Origin: Spinacia oleracea
Lineage: Eukaryota > Streptophyta > Magnoliopsida > Caryophyllales > Amaranthaceae
Assembly: GCF_020520425.1 (NCBI RefSeq)
Contig: NC_079491.1
Coordinates: 5,505,143-5,569,142 of the forward strand
Direction: 5' to 3'
Length of the DNA: 64,000 nucleotides
Position numbers and translations under genes: made by a program. The notes below the pieces were generated by a model, which was given only the letters and a program-made list of their open reading frames with translations, ran no database searches and was not told where the DNA came from. Below are positions 1 through 11,490 of the stretch, piece after piece (the first letter of the stretch is position 1; every line of letters starts with the position of its first letter).

Positions 1-441
1 AAATAAAAGTTATAGACAAATAAATAAGTTTAGATAAATTAAACAAAAATAAGTTTTTCAGTTTCATTCAGTTACATACTCCCTCCGTATTTTTTTAAGA
101 GATACACTTGGCCGAACACGAGTATTAAGAAAAATAATTGAATGAAATAAAATAATAAAGCAAGTGGGGTTGGATAGATATTTTAATAATTAAATATGTG
201 GGGACCATGTCATTTTGGTGGGTGGAGGATGGGGTGAGTTTATGAAAAGATTTGTTTAATAGGATGGTGGGTGATAGGGTATAATAGATTTAAAGCCCGT
301 GCGATGCACGGGTTAAATTCATTTTTTTATGAGATTTTTTTTTTCACCTTTAAATTATAGTTAGAATATTGATTTTTTTTTTTTTTATAATCAATTAGTA
401 TGACAGTTTTAACGGGTCTTTGTTTATCTATTAAAAAATTT

Positions 442-711
442 CAAAATTTATCTCTTATTATCTTTTATCAAGTCTTTAATTATCTCTTTTTATTTTTCTT
501 GAAACACGTACTTTTATTTTTCAATCGTTTCTGCTTGAATTAATGGCTCGAATCAACGAAATATTTCTGAAACTTAATCAAAATTTATCTCTTATTATCT
601 TTTATCAAGTCTTTAATTATCTCTTTTTATTTTTCTTGAAACACGTACTTTTATTTTTCAATCGTTTCTGCTTGAATTAATGGCTCGAATCAACGAAATA
701 TTTCTGAAACA
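442..711. repeat. 137-bp tandem duplication inside the Helitron
   Basis: Two copies, 442-574 and 579-711, appear identical by eye. Each starts caaaatttatctcttatt and ends aaatatttctgaaac. The period is 137 bp. No function is visible; the near identity suggests a recent duplication. Confidence 0.85.
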
Positions 712-1774
712 TAAACGTACGGAGTAATCAAATCATAATAACTATGGGTGAAAGGAAAAACAAATATAATATAGCACTTATTTATAAAAGAGGAGCATAG
801 TTTTATAATACTCTCGTATATTTATAACCAGAAAAAATATAGGTTTAATGCAAGTAGAATTTTATTATGATATGAATTAATCCAAATATCATAGGTTTAA
901 AGAAAATAAAACTCTATTATAAACCGAAAAAGATTTCTTTATCTAAAATTCTATAACGTGGTATTCATTGCTAATACTCTTCAAACTACGATAGTGATCA
1001 TTACTTTAAAATAGCTAGTCTTGTGAATTACTTTGTTTTTCTTTACTTTCTTTTTTCCTATTTTTGGTACGGAGTAAGGTTTTTTGGACTTTATTTCAAT
1101 TTCAAGTAGTACATTAAGTTTAGTTTAATTCAACCAAATAAAATGTGGGCTTGCAACCCCGATTGTGTTAACGTTTATCGTTGTATATTCTATGTTAGGT
1201 TTAATTTTGACATCTAAATTGTAGTTCCTTGTGCTGTATAAGAAGCATAAATTATGCCCGAGATAACACTTAATTTATTTTATTAATCACTATTTAGCTC
1301 TAAATTAAACTGTGTTGATTAGGTATGATTTGGAATACAAAGATATATATATATCAATATCCAGTAGGTATACGAAGTAGTATTAACTGAACACACATAA
1401 ACCGATAGAACAAAAACAATTATGCTTGTACAAAATTAACATAAACAATGAATGCGGTACACCGTGAGTCCGTGACCATCGGGTGTCCCGTATTTCTGGA
1501 ACGAAATAAAGAATAAATGTACGGAGTAATTGACGACAAATAAACAATAAAAATCAAAGTAAAATTATGACAACGAAATAAAAAAATTTGGAATTCAACT
1601 GTAAAGAAAAGGATGAAGAGTGATCATCAACCTCATCCTCACCCAACGCCATGCAACATCATATTCTTGCGATGGAATGAAGCACATACAATGAAGCCTT
1701 CGTACAATTTGGTGAGGGTTGAGATTTTTAATATGTATATATATACACAAAGATAAAAAAAAGTTTGTGAAATT

Positions 1775-1884
1775 TATCTTTATCGTATTAAGTAGTCAAT
1801 CATGGTAAGACTCCCATATTATTTATTAATCTATCTTTATCGTATTAAGTAATCAATCATGGCAAGACTCTCATATTATTTATT
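1775..1884. repeat. 57-bp tandem duplication
   Basis: Two imperfect copies (1775-1827 and 1832-1884) share tatctttatcgtattaagta, caatcatgg and aagactc, differing at a few positions. They lie near the 5' end of the minus-strand Helitron. Confidence 0.8.
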
Positions 1885-2084
1885 TAATTAGTTAATAATT
1901 TAATAATATGTGATGACGTGGCAATCCTATGTGGACGCTCTCATTACTCTTGAAAAAACTCCCCTTTATATATATATATATATTAGATTAGATGTATTAT
2001 TTAATTAGATGGTAGGGTTGATAAGTTACTAAAAATGGCAAGTGTATCTCTTAAATAAATACGGCCGGAAATACGGAGGATGTA

Positions 2085-2787
2085 CAATTCAATTAAGTTG
2101 ATTTTCCCTCCCTATTTCAGATGATCCTGAGATCGATTCTTATCCCCGCCCTTATAGTTCATTCGCACCAAAAAATATTAAGTTGATTTTCCCGTAAAAC
2201 CAAAAAAAAAAATTAAGTTGATTTTTGTTTAGTCAAATAAATTTAAGAAAAATAGGGATTAACCTACTTCATACGGAATAGTAAATCTTATCTTTTTGTT
2301 TATAAAAATAGAAAAAGGAAATGAAGGTGTGGATGGAGAAAGGTAGTTAAAGAAAGAAGTATATAGGGCCTCAAAAAACCTGCACACGAGTACCCATGCA
2401 TGTGACCAAACATGGTGCTTCGTGCTCCTCTTCCTTTCCTCTGAATCCCTTTGAAATTTATGTATTTATTTAAATTAAATTAAATTAAATTAAATCAAGT
2501 CTTTGTTGACAGTCTGAGTCTTTGGCGGAAGAAAGAGATGGAGCAATGTTACCAGATGTTGTTGTTGTTGTTTTTTAACTCGTATTTGTAGCTTAGGTAT
2601 TCGTGTCATTCTACTGCTACTAATTTTTTTTTACTTCTTCCTAGTAAGCTACTTTCCTCTTCTTAAAGAAACCAACCTTGTGGACCAAGCTAAGCTTTTC
2701 AACCGTTTTGAGATGACCAACGAGAAAATTAAAAAAGCTAGGCCGCTAGGGGTGGTGCAGGGGGGTAACAACGACTTTTGTATTGGT
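2085..2787. other. Intergenic, no gene seen
   Basis: AT-rich sequence with a short TTAAA run (about 2470-2495) and a small GTT microsatellite near 2557-2573. No reading frame with recognisable protein similarity or splice structure. Confidence 0.6.
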
Positions 2788-2978
2788 TTTTTTTATTTTT
2801 TTTAGTAAGGTGAAGGACCCTACTCCACCGATACGTCGCACATGTAATTTCAGTCAGTTTTGCAGGTCAGACTCATTGGAACTTGGAAGTGAGGGGAATT
2901 ATAGTCTCTGTTGGGAGTTGATCCCATAACCTTGAGGTCATGAGGCCAAACCTTTACCACCAGGCCAAGCCTTGCTTG
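2788..2978 (-). mobile_element. tRNA-derived SINE (minus orientation)
   Basis: On the minus strand the head carries a box-A-like ttggcctggtggtaaaggt and a box-B-like ggttatgggatcaactcc, and the tail is an A-rich run (the T-rich run at 2788-2804 on +). Flanking ttggtttt occurs on both sides but the target duplication is short and uncertain. Spacing and boxes fit Au-like or Amaranthaceae SINEs; the family is not determined. Confidence 0.6.
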
Positions 2979-3449
2979 GTTTTGGGGAATTGGGGGGGTT
3001 TAGTTTGAGTCAAGTCTTTTACATTTTCTTTTGGTTAACTTCGTACGAAAATGTGTATAATGTAGATTTTATCACATCGGGGTAGAACGGTCGACAATGG
3101 CGGAGCCACGGGCCTCTTTGAGGGGTCCTTGGCCCCACTTGAATTATTATTTTTCTTTTTTTTATAGTTAAATTTTCAATTTTTTTTTAAAAAATACATA
3201 ATTTTAGTAAAAGTTTCATCAATTTTTAAATAGTAACCCCACTATCTCGAATTTCTGGATATGCTACTGACGGTCGTGCACAACAAATAATGGTTTTGTA
3301 ACTTCCATCACAAAATTAATTGACGATGGGAGGAATAGCCCCTCAAACTTATTTTCCTTTTAAAAATATTCTACATAATAATGATAGAATTAGGTTTATA
3401 CATCGTACTAGTAAATATTCTTGTGGGAAGAGTAACGTATAATTAGCTT
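2979..3449. other. Intergenic with a hAT-like remnant
   Basis: The stretch 3095-3275 begins aatggcggagccacgg and ends near tctggatatgctactgac, an arrangement often seen at the ends of decayed hAT-type elements in plants, with a T-rich middle. Ends and target duplication are not clear. No gene is seen. Confidence 0.35.
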
Positions 3450-3640
3450 GATTAAGGAATTGAGGTTGGTTTAAGTAGTGAGTTTTCTCTTCTTTATCTA
3501 GTAAAGTCTAGGGTTCGATTCATATCCCATGCATTTATTTGGGATTTAAGGGGAGAGGGGAGTGTAAAGCTTGTAATGGGCCTAGGGGACTTGTGCTAGA
3601 GTAGCCCAGAGGATTTCAAGTCCTGGTCTCGTCTAAATGT
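3450..3640 (+). mobile_element. Probable tRNA-derived SINE
   Basis: The segment starts with a box-A-like ttggtttaagtagtgag and has a box-B-like agggttcgattcat about 50 bases later, followed by a non-tRNA body (ggggagaggggagtg, taatgggcctaggggac). There is no clear A tail or target duplication, so this may be a decayed copy. Confidence 0.45.
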
Positions 3641-4991
3641 TGTTGGTTTGGTCTGATCAAATTTAATAACATCTGATACATTAAGTAATTAGCAATGACA
3701 AGTTAAAGAGAACGTGGCTTAAATGTTTTCGATTCAAGTTAAGTCCACTTCACTATCAACGTGACTATTAGACTGATCCGGAGACCCCGAACAGAAGGAA
3801 CAAGTATACAATTAATTGGTACAATTCGAATTCATTACAAAACTTAAAAATGGGAGAGTGAGCCACTGAGCCATATGTAGATATTTGGTACGAGTAAAAT
3901 CTAGACGACCCATTTAGTGGAAAAAACAGAGGAAATGGGTGAAAAAGAATGAATTAATTAAGAAAAACAGAAATGCAGAAAAGGGTACATATTTACAGTT
4001 TGCAGTTTACAGGTGCTGCTAATACTATAGAAATTCAGCCTTTTTCCAGGTGAGAAACTAAACCCAAGTGGGATGCGCACCATTTTTACTTTTATTTTTT
4101 ATAATAACATTAAATATTTATTTCATTTTTTCAGAAAAAATAAAATAATTAAATAAACTTACTGCTTTTACAAAAAAAAAATTGGGGGGGGTGAAAAGGG
4201 GATGGGACTTGTAAAATTGTTACTCGAGGCTTTTTTTGTTTTCTCTAAAATTTAGTAAAAATTGTCATGGACTTTAGCTACATAGCCAACATAGCTAGCT
4301 GTTGAGGTTTATTAATTAATACTGGAATTGTAAGAGATTGGTGTTTTGTCTTTGCCAAAAAAGTTAAGCATTGACCTTAAGCAAATTTCATACATTTTGA
4401 TCTTTTCTCAATTGGTTGTATTCAAAAGTTGTTTGTTTTGATTCGTGTCTTAACTTCCTCTCTAGTGTTACGACAACTTATACTCTGTATCGTACAAGTA
4501 CAAACCGGTTGTGTCTAATAAGGTACTCCATGCAATTTAACGGGTTGAAATCAAACAATGTCTTGGCCTAGTAGAAAGAATTTGAGGGAGGTTTCTGTTT
4601 ACCATTCCCACCACTCTCAAAGTGTATAGCACTATAGCCTGCTAATCCGGACGGGATGACCCATGCGGGATTTCGACTTGGTAGGACACTTCATCTTACC
4701 TTTAAAAAAAATAAAAATTTAAAACGTTGGAAAACCTCAACACTAAGCCGATATATTTAGTTAAATGTGTTGTATTTGTGTTTGTCTCAAGTGGGTAATC
4801 TCAACACTAAAACGACCTATTAATTGTATTTTGTCGTATATGTCCATGTTCATCTTCGTATCAAAGGGGTAACAATAACTTGATTTGTTTAGTTAAACAT
4901 GTCGTGTCGATCAGGTTGACTCTTTTAAATGAAGGGTTGGAAAAATGGAAACCTCCAAACTCAAGACTAACCCGCTTTTTACGTATACGGA
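3641..4991. other. Intergenic, no gene seen
   Basis: AT-rich, with homopolymer runs (for example the A and G runs near 4170-4190). I see no coding exon, RNA gene or clear transposon end here. Confidence 0.6.
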
Positions 4992-5240
4992 CACTACAAG
5001 AATTTGTATAATTAATTACAACCCAATAACGACCGGTCACGTTGCAAAAGCCTTTTGCGACGGGGCTAACAACCAAATAAAGACAGGAACAATCGAGCAA
5101 ATGCATTTTACGACGGGCTAACGACGAGATCTCCATCAATAATGACCCCCTTTTATAACGGGTTCACGACAAGAAATCTCATCACTATTGGACTTTAGAG
5201 ACGGAAATTTCCGTCATTAATGGTACATGTTTTTGTAGTG
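4992..5240. mobile_element. CACTA-type MITE, copy 1
   Basis: Ends are cactacaagaatttgta and tacatgtttttgtagtg, the CACTA terminal inverted repeat. The flanking triplets gga and gca differ by one base, so the 3-bp target duplication is imperfect. The interior carries motifs shared with the copies at 7053-7319 and 27258-27522, such as aaaagccttttgcgacgggg and cccccttttat. No transposase frame. Confidence 0.75.
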
Positions 5241-5689
5241 GCATTCATCATGCTAATAAAATTATTCTCGCTCTAAAGGTTAATTTATAATTAATTAATC
5301 AAATACCGTTATTTTTTAAAGCAAGTTAAGTCATGTTATATTCGTGTTCAGATTTTCAGCACTAATCCGACATATTCAATTAAACAGATTGTAAATCCTT
5401 ACCAGGCACTAATCCGTTTTTTTTGTATCGTCCTTTTTTTTTTTTTTTGACAGGGTCCATGTCGTATTATCGATTTACCTTGTTGTATCAACAATTGTCA
5501 GCCCAAGACAAGTGAAATTAATGCCGTGCGAGTACAAATTTACAAAACACATGCAAACAATCTTGGATCGAGAAACAAAAACAACCAAACAAGCGGCCAA
5601 TAAATAGCTTAAGCCATACGGTGTAACCAACGGTAGAATGCAAGAATACAAATCAAGAACCTACGCAACCCGGTGGAATTGATGAGAAA
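5241..5689. other. Intergenic, no gene seen
   Basis: AT-rich sequence between the CACTA-type MITE and the duplicated segment, with a T run near 5436-5448. Nothing recognisable. Confidence 0.6.
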
Positions 5690-6680
5690 CTCATGAGTCA
5701 CAAGATTAAGCTCTATCAATTGCGTTATGTTAAAACGTGGTTTAAATATTGATCTGAATTGCTTTTCTTTCTGGACTGACTAATCTGAAATAAGTATCAT
5801 TACAATAAGGTAGACCTGTCAAAAATCGACCCGACCCGAAAATATTAGGTCCTGAACAAGATTTTGTGACTTATAACCCGATTTTATCCGAACCCGAGCA
5901 ACCCGAAAAGTAATGGGTCAAAACCCGACCGATTCCGTTTTGGACCCGACCGATTAAAAACCATTGTATTTATAGTAATAAATGAGATTATGAGAAAATT
6001 TAAGCATAATAAACACGTTGTTTTTACTATTGTTGTGTGTAATATGATTTTAATTTGAATTATACGTCATTTTATGGTTGAATTTGACTAAATATAAATA
6101 TGTGTAGGAAAATATGTTAATCTGTGCCCATATTTTGTATATTTATCATCTAAATTAATGACAATATGATGCCCATTTTAAAATCTCTCAACCCGTTGGG
6201 TCAACCCGAACCCGAAAGTTCTGGGTCTTGAACAAGCATTTGTAAACTCGAACCCGAAAGTGACCTACCCGATTCAACCCGAACCCGAAAATAATTTTTT
6301 TACAACCCGACCCGGCCGATCCGTTTGACAGGTCTACAATATGGTCTTTCTTCTTATCTAAAGAAAAAGTATGCAACCAACCAGCAAATAATAGTACACA
6401 AGAAAACACTCTAACTTTAGTAGACACAAATCAATAGAGTTGGTGTAGAACTCACCTTCTCATTAGAGGTTACAAACTAAAGCCTCATGAATTGGCTACG
6501 TTATGCTTGAAAGTGGCTCAAACATTGATCTGCATAGCTACTCTATTTACAGACTGACTAAACTAAAATACGGAGTATTCAGTATGACCTTTTCTTCTTA
6601 TCTAAAACAGAAAGTATACAAGCAACCAACTAGGAATAGTACACAAACACAAGACAACACTCTAACTTTAATAGACATAA
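5690..6680. repeat. Local duplication, one copy holding a hAT insertion
   Basis: The flanks 5700-5810 plus 6337-6425 resemble 6488-6670. Shared pieces include ttgatctg, ctgactaa, cttcttatctaaa, aatagtacaca and acactctaacttta. The second copy lacks the transposon and gives an approximate empty site (attcagtatgacctttt). Confidence 0.7.
5811..6336. mobile_element. hAT-type non-autonomous element
   Basis: Terminal inverted repeats tagacctgtcaaa and tttgacaggtcta are flanked by 8-bp near-duplicates caataagg (5803-5810) and caatatgg (6337-6344). An 8-bp duplication is the hAT signature. Subterminal regions are rich in cccgaacccgaaa/acccgacccg repeats, possibly transposase-binding sites. No transposase frame. 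Confidence 0.8.
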
Positions 6681-7052
6681 CAACACAAGTTATGATATGA
6701 GAAGAAAGAAAAGGTCTAACAATAATAACATTCATAACAATATGTCATGGCAAAATGGAGATTTAATGTCGACTAGTGTCTAGTGTATACGTAGGCGTCG
6801 GTCCAACACTACATAATTAGCACTTGAGTATGCAATTACTATCAATGGATCATCATTCATCAATAGACGATTGAGCCCCCCAAATTAGAAACAACCATGT
6901 CAGTATACACCTACTTATTTCTCCTATTTATGCACATCTTACATTATCATTCTTATCTCTTTTTTTCTTTCTCCGAGTAGGTTTTACGCACTCAATCGTT
7001 ATACAAGTGTTTCTAAACTCAACAAGTTAGTGACATTATACTCGAGATCAAA
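6681..7052. other. Intergenic, no gene seen
   Basis: Low-complexity AT-rich sequence. No coding, RNA or transposon signature that I can support. Confidence 0.6.
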
Positions 7053-7319
7053 TTACAAGAATTTGTATTTTTAGCGACAGCCTAATTACGACAAGTCAAA
7101 AATTCCGTCACAAAAGCCTTTTGCGACGGGGCTAACAACCAAACAAAGACGGAAACAACTGTCGCAAATGTCTTTTACGACGAGTTAACGACGAGATTTT
7201 CCATTAACGGCGACCCCCTTTTATGACGGGTTCGCGACAAGAAATCCCGTCATTAATCAACGGTTATTGGCCTTTAGCGACGGGATTCCCCGTCGTTAAT
7301 GGTACAATTTTTCATGGTG
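7053..7319. mobile_element. CACTA-type MITE, copy 2 (decayed ends)
   Basis: The interior matches the copy at 4992-5240 almost throughout (cacaaaagccttttgcgacg, cccccttttatgacgggt, taatggtaca). The left end reads attacaagaatttgta and the right end gtacaatttttcatggtg, so both CACTA termini have drifted. Confidence 0.7.
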
Positions 7320-7751
7320 TCATAATTTAGATATTTTTATAGTTGAAATTATTCCGGGATAACTTCATGGTGTTGGGGATAATTTTTGTTATTAAGGCGG
7401 ATTATCCTTTATGATTTAAAATTATCCTTCTTTGTTAAGGATCACAAAGAAGTGTGTTGACCTTTCATTAGAATGAGAAGTGTAAATTCTAAAACATGGT
7501 GGAAGAATGCACTAACGACTTGTTTTTAGACCATAAATTAATTATATTTTGTATGAAATAAATTTATTTGTATGTGAAAATCTCTGAAAAAAACACTTAT
7601 TTTTCTGAACTTAACTGAAATTTTATTTTCGTTTACGCGTGTGTGAATAAAAGCATTATTTATAAAGTAGGCTAGGACATTTTGTCACATAAATTGATAA
7701 ATGGTCAAGGTAATAATAACAATAATAAGCAACAATAAAAGTGCATTTTTA
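7320..7751. other. Intergenic, no gene seen
   Basis: AT-rich, no recognisable gene. The region ends at the SINE target site. Confidence 0.6.
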
Positions 7752-7892
7752 GGTTTTATCACAATAGTTTTTTTTTTTGGTGCGAATGAGCCACAAGGGC
7801 ATGGATGAAAATCGATCCCAGGATCACCTGGAATCGGGATGGAAGCTCTAACCAACTGAGCTATCCATCACTCTCGGTTTTATCACAATAGT
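7752..7892 (-). mobile_element. Short tRNA-derived SINE with 17-bp target duplication
   Basis: The direct repeat ggttttatcacaatagt occurs at 7752-7768 and 7876-7892. Between them, on the minus strand, lies a tRNA-like head (gatagctcagttggttagag as box A, then a box-B-like gggatcgatttt) ending in an A run (T run at 7769-7778 on +). Body 7769-7875, about 107 bp. Head, A tail and perfect target duplication together make this secure. Confidence 0.85.
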
Positions 7893-8624
7893 AAATATAG
7901 ATTTGTGAATGAAAAATACGACAATAATTAGACAACATCATAAAATAAAAAAGATTAAAAAGCCATTAGGCATTAGGCAATGAAGTCGCAAGCAGCACGC
8001 TAGAGATAAAAAAAGCTAGTCTTACCCTTTTTCTAATTTTTGCCCTACTTTTTTTTATTGTAATAAAAAGGAATTATTACCTTTAAGCTAAAAATAATTA
8101 CTCAAAGGTCTACGCCATGAGACTACTCCAGCTTTTGCATGCAGTGGAGACTACTTGATGAAATGTTGAGTGAAATGGAAGCTACTCATCCTCTCTTCCA
8201 AAAAGCCAAGAAAGGTAATTTTTAATAAGCTACTACTTATAGCATGTAATTGGTGCATATGATTTTTGTCTCTTTTAATTTCTTGATTATGTTAAATTAT
8301 GTTATTTAATTACTTTTATTCAAAATATTGTGGCTTTAAGTAAAGTTTTCCCAAATTTTCATGATTTTTTTTACTAAAGTTTTAATTTTCACATGTTTTT
8401 TTTATGAAATTTTATTATAAAACTTTTCTTATAAGCACGTAGAGGAATACGGAGTACTTTGTTGCATGTTACAGGCATATGGTAAATGTATTTAGAGTTT
8501 TCATATCCAGCATATATCAGGGAAGCTAACAATTACAACATATTGGGTAGCAAAGTAGCAAAGTAGCAAATATCTGCCATTTTATTGTAGATTCTACGTA
8601 TATCATTTCTTGTAATAGTCCAGA
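7893..8624. other. Intergenic, no gene seen
   Basis: AT-rich sequence. A short gggtagcaaagtagcaaagt repeat lies near 8545-8568. No gene. Confidence 0.6.
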
Positions 8625-8716
8625 GTTAGAGTCGATAGTTACCAGTGACTGATTGGGAGTTACCCTCGTGCGTAGGATCTCCTAATTATTATTTTTCTTA
8701 TCTCTCTAAAAAAAAT
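8625..8716 (+). mobile_element. LINE 3' end fragment
   Basis: Translation of 8640-8688 gives the end LGVTLVRRIS and a stop, matching the LGVTHVRRAS end of the LINE RNase H fragment at 31030-31520. As there, a T-rich segment and an A run (8706-8716) follow. It is an extreme 5' truncation, as expected from aborted reverse transcription. Confidence 0.6.
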
Positions 8717-8954
8717 GAGTCTAATCAGTCTACCAGACTACCACCAGACTCGGGGCAACTATATTTGTAACTACTACGTAATTGAGTAATTGGCTCTGGA
8801 GTTGGACATAGGCGGACCGACACCCGAGTCATTTGATCCCGGCACAAAACTAGTACAACATGGTATGAGATGCACATCAATGGGTCATGGCAGGCTCGTA
8901 CATGTACATCATTTTCAATATTGACCCAACATGACGGGTCGAACCACTTATTAT
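8717..8954. other. Spacer, nothing recognised
   Basis: An open frame on the minus strand (8725-8997) runs into the Stowaway element and resembles no protein I know. I treat it as non-coding. Confidence 0.5.
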
Positions 8955-8956
8955 TA

Positions 8957-9236
8957 CTCCCTCCGTATTTATTTAAGAGATACACTTGGTCGGACACGGG
9001 CTTAAGAAAAAGAATTGAATGAAATAAAGTAATAAAACAAGTGGGGTTGAGTATATATGTTAATAAGAAAAATATGTGGGGACCATGTCATTTTAGGAAG
9101 TAAGGGGCGTGGGTGGGGTGTAGATATATTATTTAATTAGATGGGGGTTGATAAGTTACTAAAAATGGTAAGTGTATCTCTTAAATAAATACAGCCTGAA
9201 AAAACAAGTCTATATCTTAAATAAATACAGAGGGAG
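8957..9236. mobile_element. Stowaway-like MITE, intact
   Basis: The left end ctccctccgtatttattta and right end taaataaatacagagggag are inverted repeats flanked by TA at 8955-8956 and 9237-9238. 280 bp, no coding capacity. It serves as reference for the split element at 79-2084. Confidence 0.85.
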
Positions 9237-9238
9237 TA

Positions 9239-10302
9239 ATCATTAACAAAAAATCTAAAAAATTGTTAAATGGTGTGTTGGCACAACATAACCTTAGTAC
9301 CTTACACATGACAACTGATTGGGTTGGATCGAGCGGGGCTTCATTTATGGACACGCGGCAACATGAATTTTCCTTCGTTTATTCTAGTGGCTCGTAAAGA
9401 AGGCATAAGGTTGGGCCAAAGCACGCATGGTATAGAAAAAGCATGGCCCAACACAAACATTAATCATGGTCCGTGAATTGTGCATGGGCTGTACTTTTTT
9501 TGAAATAGCACGACAAGGCCCATGACTTAGATGAATACATATTTAGATGGATTTAATAATTAGAAGCTCATGACTTTATTTTTACGTACAATATTACAAA
9601 GATAATCAAGAACGGTTTGTGAATTGTGATGAACCGACGGTCCATTACCTCCGGACCGAGTACTCCGTATTTTTCTTGCCTTGGAAGTTGAAACGAGGGA
9701 AGAGGCTGATGATGTAAGATAAAAATCCCTGATAACAAGGTGTGTTAAATATTTCGAACAAATTCCTGACTTCACACGTCATGGGCACATGAGATTGAAT
9801 TGACGTCCAATTTGTATTCCTTCGTTTCAGAAATATCGCACTACTTAAATTTTTTACATTATTTATATTACAATTTTGGCGATCTTTAATTTGTGATTCA
9901 TACAATAAGAAAATTGTAGTCATGTGAGATTCGTATTGATACATATTTTCTAAATATTAATTTTTTATAATTTTTATTTACACACGATTTCAAATGTAAA
10001 GAGTCAAAGTATTCCTCTGTGATTTATCAGGAGTCACATATGACCGGACACGGGTATTAAAAAAGAATAGTAGAAGGAGGAAAAGTTAATCATGGTGTGA
10101 TATTTATGAAACAAAATATTTTAGTACGGAGTAACATATTTTAAAAAATGTAAACATTAAGACTAATTCAACAATATATACACAATAATATTTGATTTTT
10201 GCATACGGAGTATTACTTTGTAGTAAGAAATTTTGGTCAAAATAATATTTGAAATAGTGCAAAAGTCAAACAGTTACCGATATTTAATAACGAAGAGAGT
10301 AC
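9239..10302. other. Intergenic with a decayed MITE
   Basis: 9820-10020 has ccttcgtttcagaaatatcg and a matching decayed end near 10000, resembling Stowaway-type ends. Two overlapping minus-strand open frames (9560-9944) have no recognisable product. No gene is supported. Confidence 0.45.
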
Positions 10303-10610
10303 TACTCACTCCGTTTCTTTTTGTTTGTTATGTATTCCTTTTAAGGTGTTTCACAATGTTTGTAAAGTGGGAGAATATTTCCTTTTATAAACTTATTATA
10401 CTATCATTTTTTGTGCAATATTTTAATTTTAATTAGTCCAATTTTTCCAACTTATTAAATTTCTTTACAATTTCCTAAATATGTTAAGTTATCAATATTT
10501 GTGCTTTTCCATTATTGGTTTATTTTATAAATAAAACAATTTTATTGGTTATTGCAATGATTAGTGGATTGAGGTTTTACTTGGGTTTAATTTTTTAATA
10601 AAAAGAAAAA

Positions 10611-10619
10611 AATATTTTA
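10611..10619. repeat. Left 9-bp target duplication of the MULE
   Basis: aatatttta here is repeated exactly at 22750-22758, immediately outside both inverted repeats. Nine bases is the Mutator superfamily signature. Confidence 0.85.
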
Positions 10620-10767
10620 CGGTTTTTTCATGAAATACCCCTGAGGTTTGCAATAATGCACCAAATACCCTTGCGCGTTTCAAAATTCATTGAATACCCC
10701 TATTTTTTCCGTATTGTTCACCAAATACCCCTATTATGACTTTCCGTTAGTCCTCCGTTAAGTCATG
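10620..10767 (+). repeat. MULE left terminal inverted repeat
   Basis: Pairs in inverted orientation with 22600-22749. Both contain three repeats of the core caccaaatacccct and a ccgttag/ctccgttag inner motif. Divergence rises towards the inside. Confidence 0.85.
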
Positions 10768-10854
10768 TTTATAATTCACCAAATACACCTATTTATAAAC
10801 TTTTTGCATAGTATACACCTATTTACAAAGTTTTTTGCACCAAATACCCAAACA

Positions 10855-10859
10855 GCTTA
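10855..10859. repeat. Copia 5-bp target duplication (left)
   Basis: gctta here and at 21348-21352 flank the Copia LTRs exactly, as expected for integrase-mediated insertion. Confidence 0.9.
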
Positions 10860-11171
10860 TGAAGGAAATAATGCCCTTGGTCCAAGTATGCATTCTATGT
10901 TAAGTCTAATAAATGCGGTTCAGTATTAATTAACAAGTTAATAATCCAGTGAGATCAAGTGAGCTGAATGCCTAGCTAGAGGCCGCTTCAGTTCAAGTGG
11001 TATTAATGATATTAATCCACAGCTTACTCTTGACTGAACCCGTAGGGTCACACAAATAGTACGTAAACGGATCAAGTATTTAATGGCATTAAATACTCCA
11101 TCTATGAATATTCGGAACCGACGGATCTTGGTTTCAGTGGGAGCTAAGATCGTCACAGGCAAGAAATGAAT

Positions 11172-11490
11172 ACTCCGGAAACGATGATATTGCCGGAAAC
11201 GGAAATATGGATCGTATCGGAAATATAAATATTATCCAAGTCGTAGATGTTGCCGGAAACGGAAACATGGTACGTATCGGAAAATATTATCGGAAATGGA
11301 AATATTGCCAGAATCGGAAATATTGCCGGAAACGGAAATATTGTCAGAATCGGAAATATTACCGGAATCGGAAAATAATTCCGGAAACGGAAATATTAAA
11401 TATTTGTTCGAAACGGAAATTAATTCCGGAATCGGAAATATTAAATATTGTTCGTATCGGAAATGAATTCCGGAATCGGAAAATTTAATC
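11172..11490. repeat. Degenerate CGGAAA repeats in U3 of the 5' LTR
   Basis: About twenty variants of ccggaaacggaaatatt / cggaatcggaaat lie in tandem. They sit upstream of the LTR TATA box, where repeated short motifs can act as enhancer elements. That role is inference. The same block is at about 20251-20569 in the other LTR. Confidence 0.8.

Larger units (their letters stand above)
285..1987 (-). mobile_element. Non-autonomous Helitron (minus orientation)
   Basis: Read on the minus strand, the 5' end is TCTAATATATATATATAAAG (1987 downward) after an A, and the 3' end has the short GC-rich hairpin cccgtgcatcgcacggg (about 296-313) followed within a dozen bases by a CTAT-like terminus near 285. 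This matches plant Helitrons (5' TC, 3' hairpin, CTRR end, insertion between A and T), although the last base departs from CTRR. No Rep/helicase frame is present. It lies inside the Stowaway-like element, so it is the younger insertion. Confidence 0.6.
79..2084. mobile_element. Stowaway-like MITE split by a Helitron
   Basis: The left end reads ctccctccgtattttttt after a TA at 77-78, and the right end near 2071-2084 reads aaatacggaggatgta, a decayed inverted copy. The first 150 bases (cacttgg, gtggggaccatgtcattt) and the last 100 (gttgataagttact, agtgtatctcttaaat) align with the intact relative at 8957-9236. The two halves therefore belong to one element, separated by the insertion at about 285-1987. 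The element has no coding capacity. Confidence 0.7.

Noticed and set aside
9560-9944. Two overlapping minus-strand frames
   Set aside because: No domain, no splice or promoter support, and part of the region looks like a decayed MITE.
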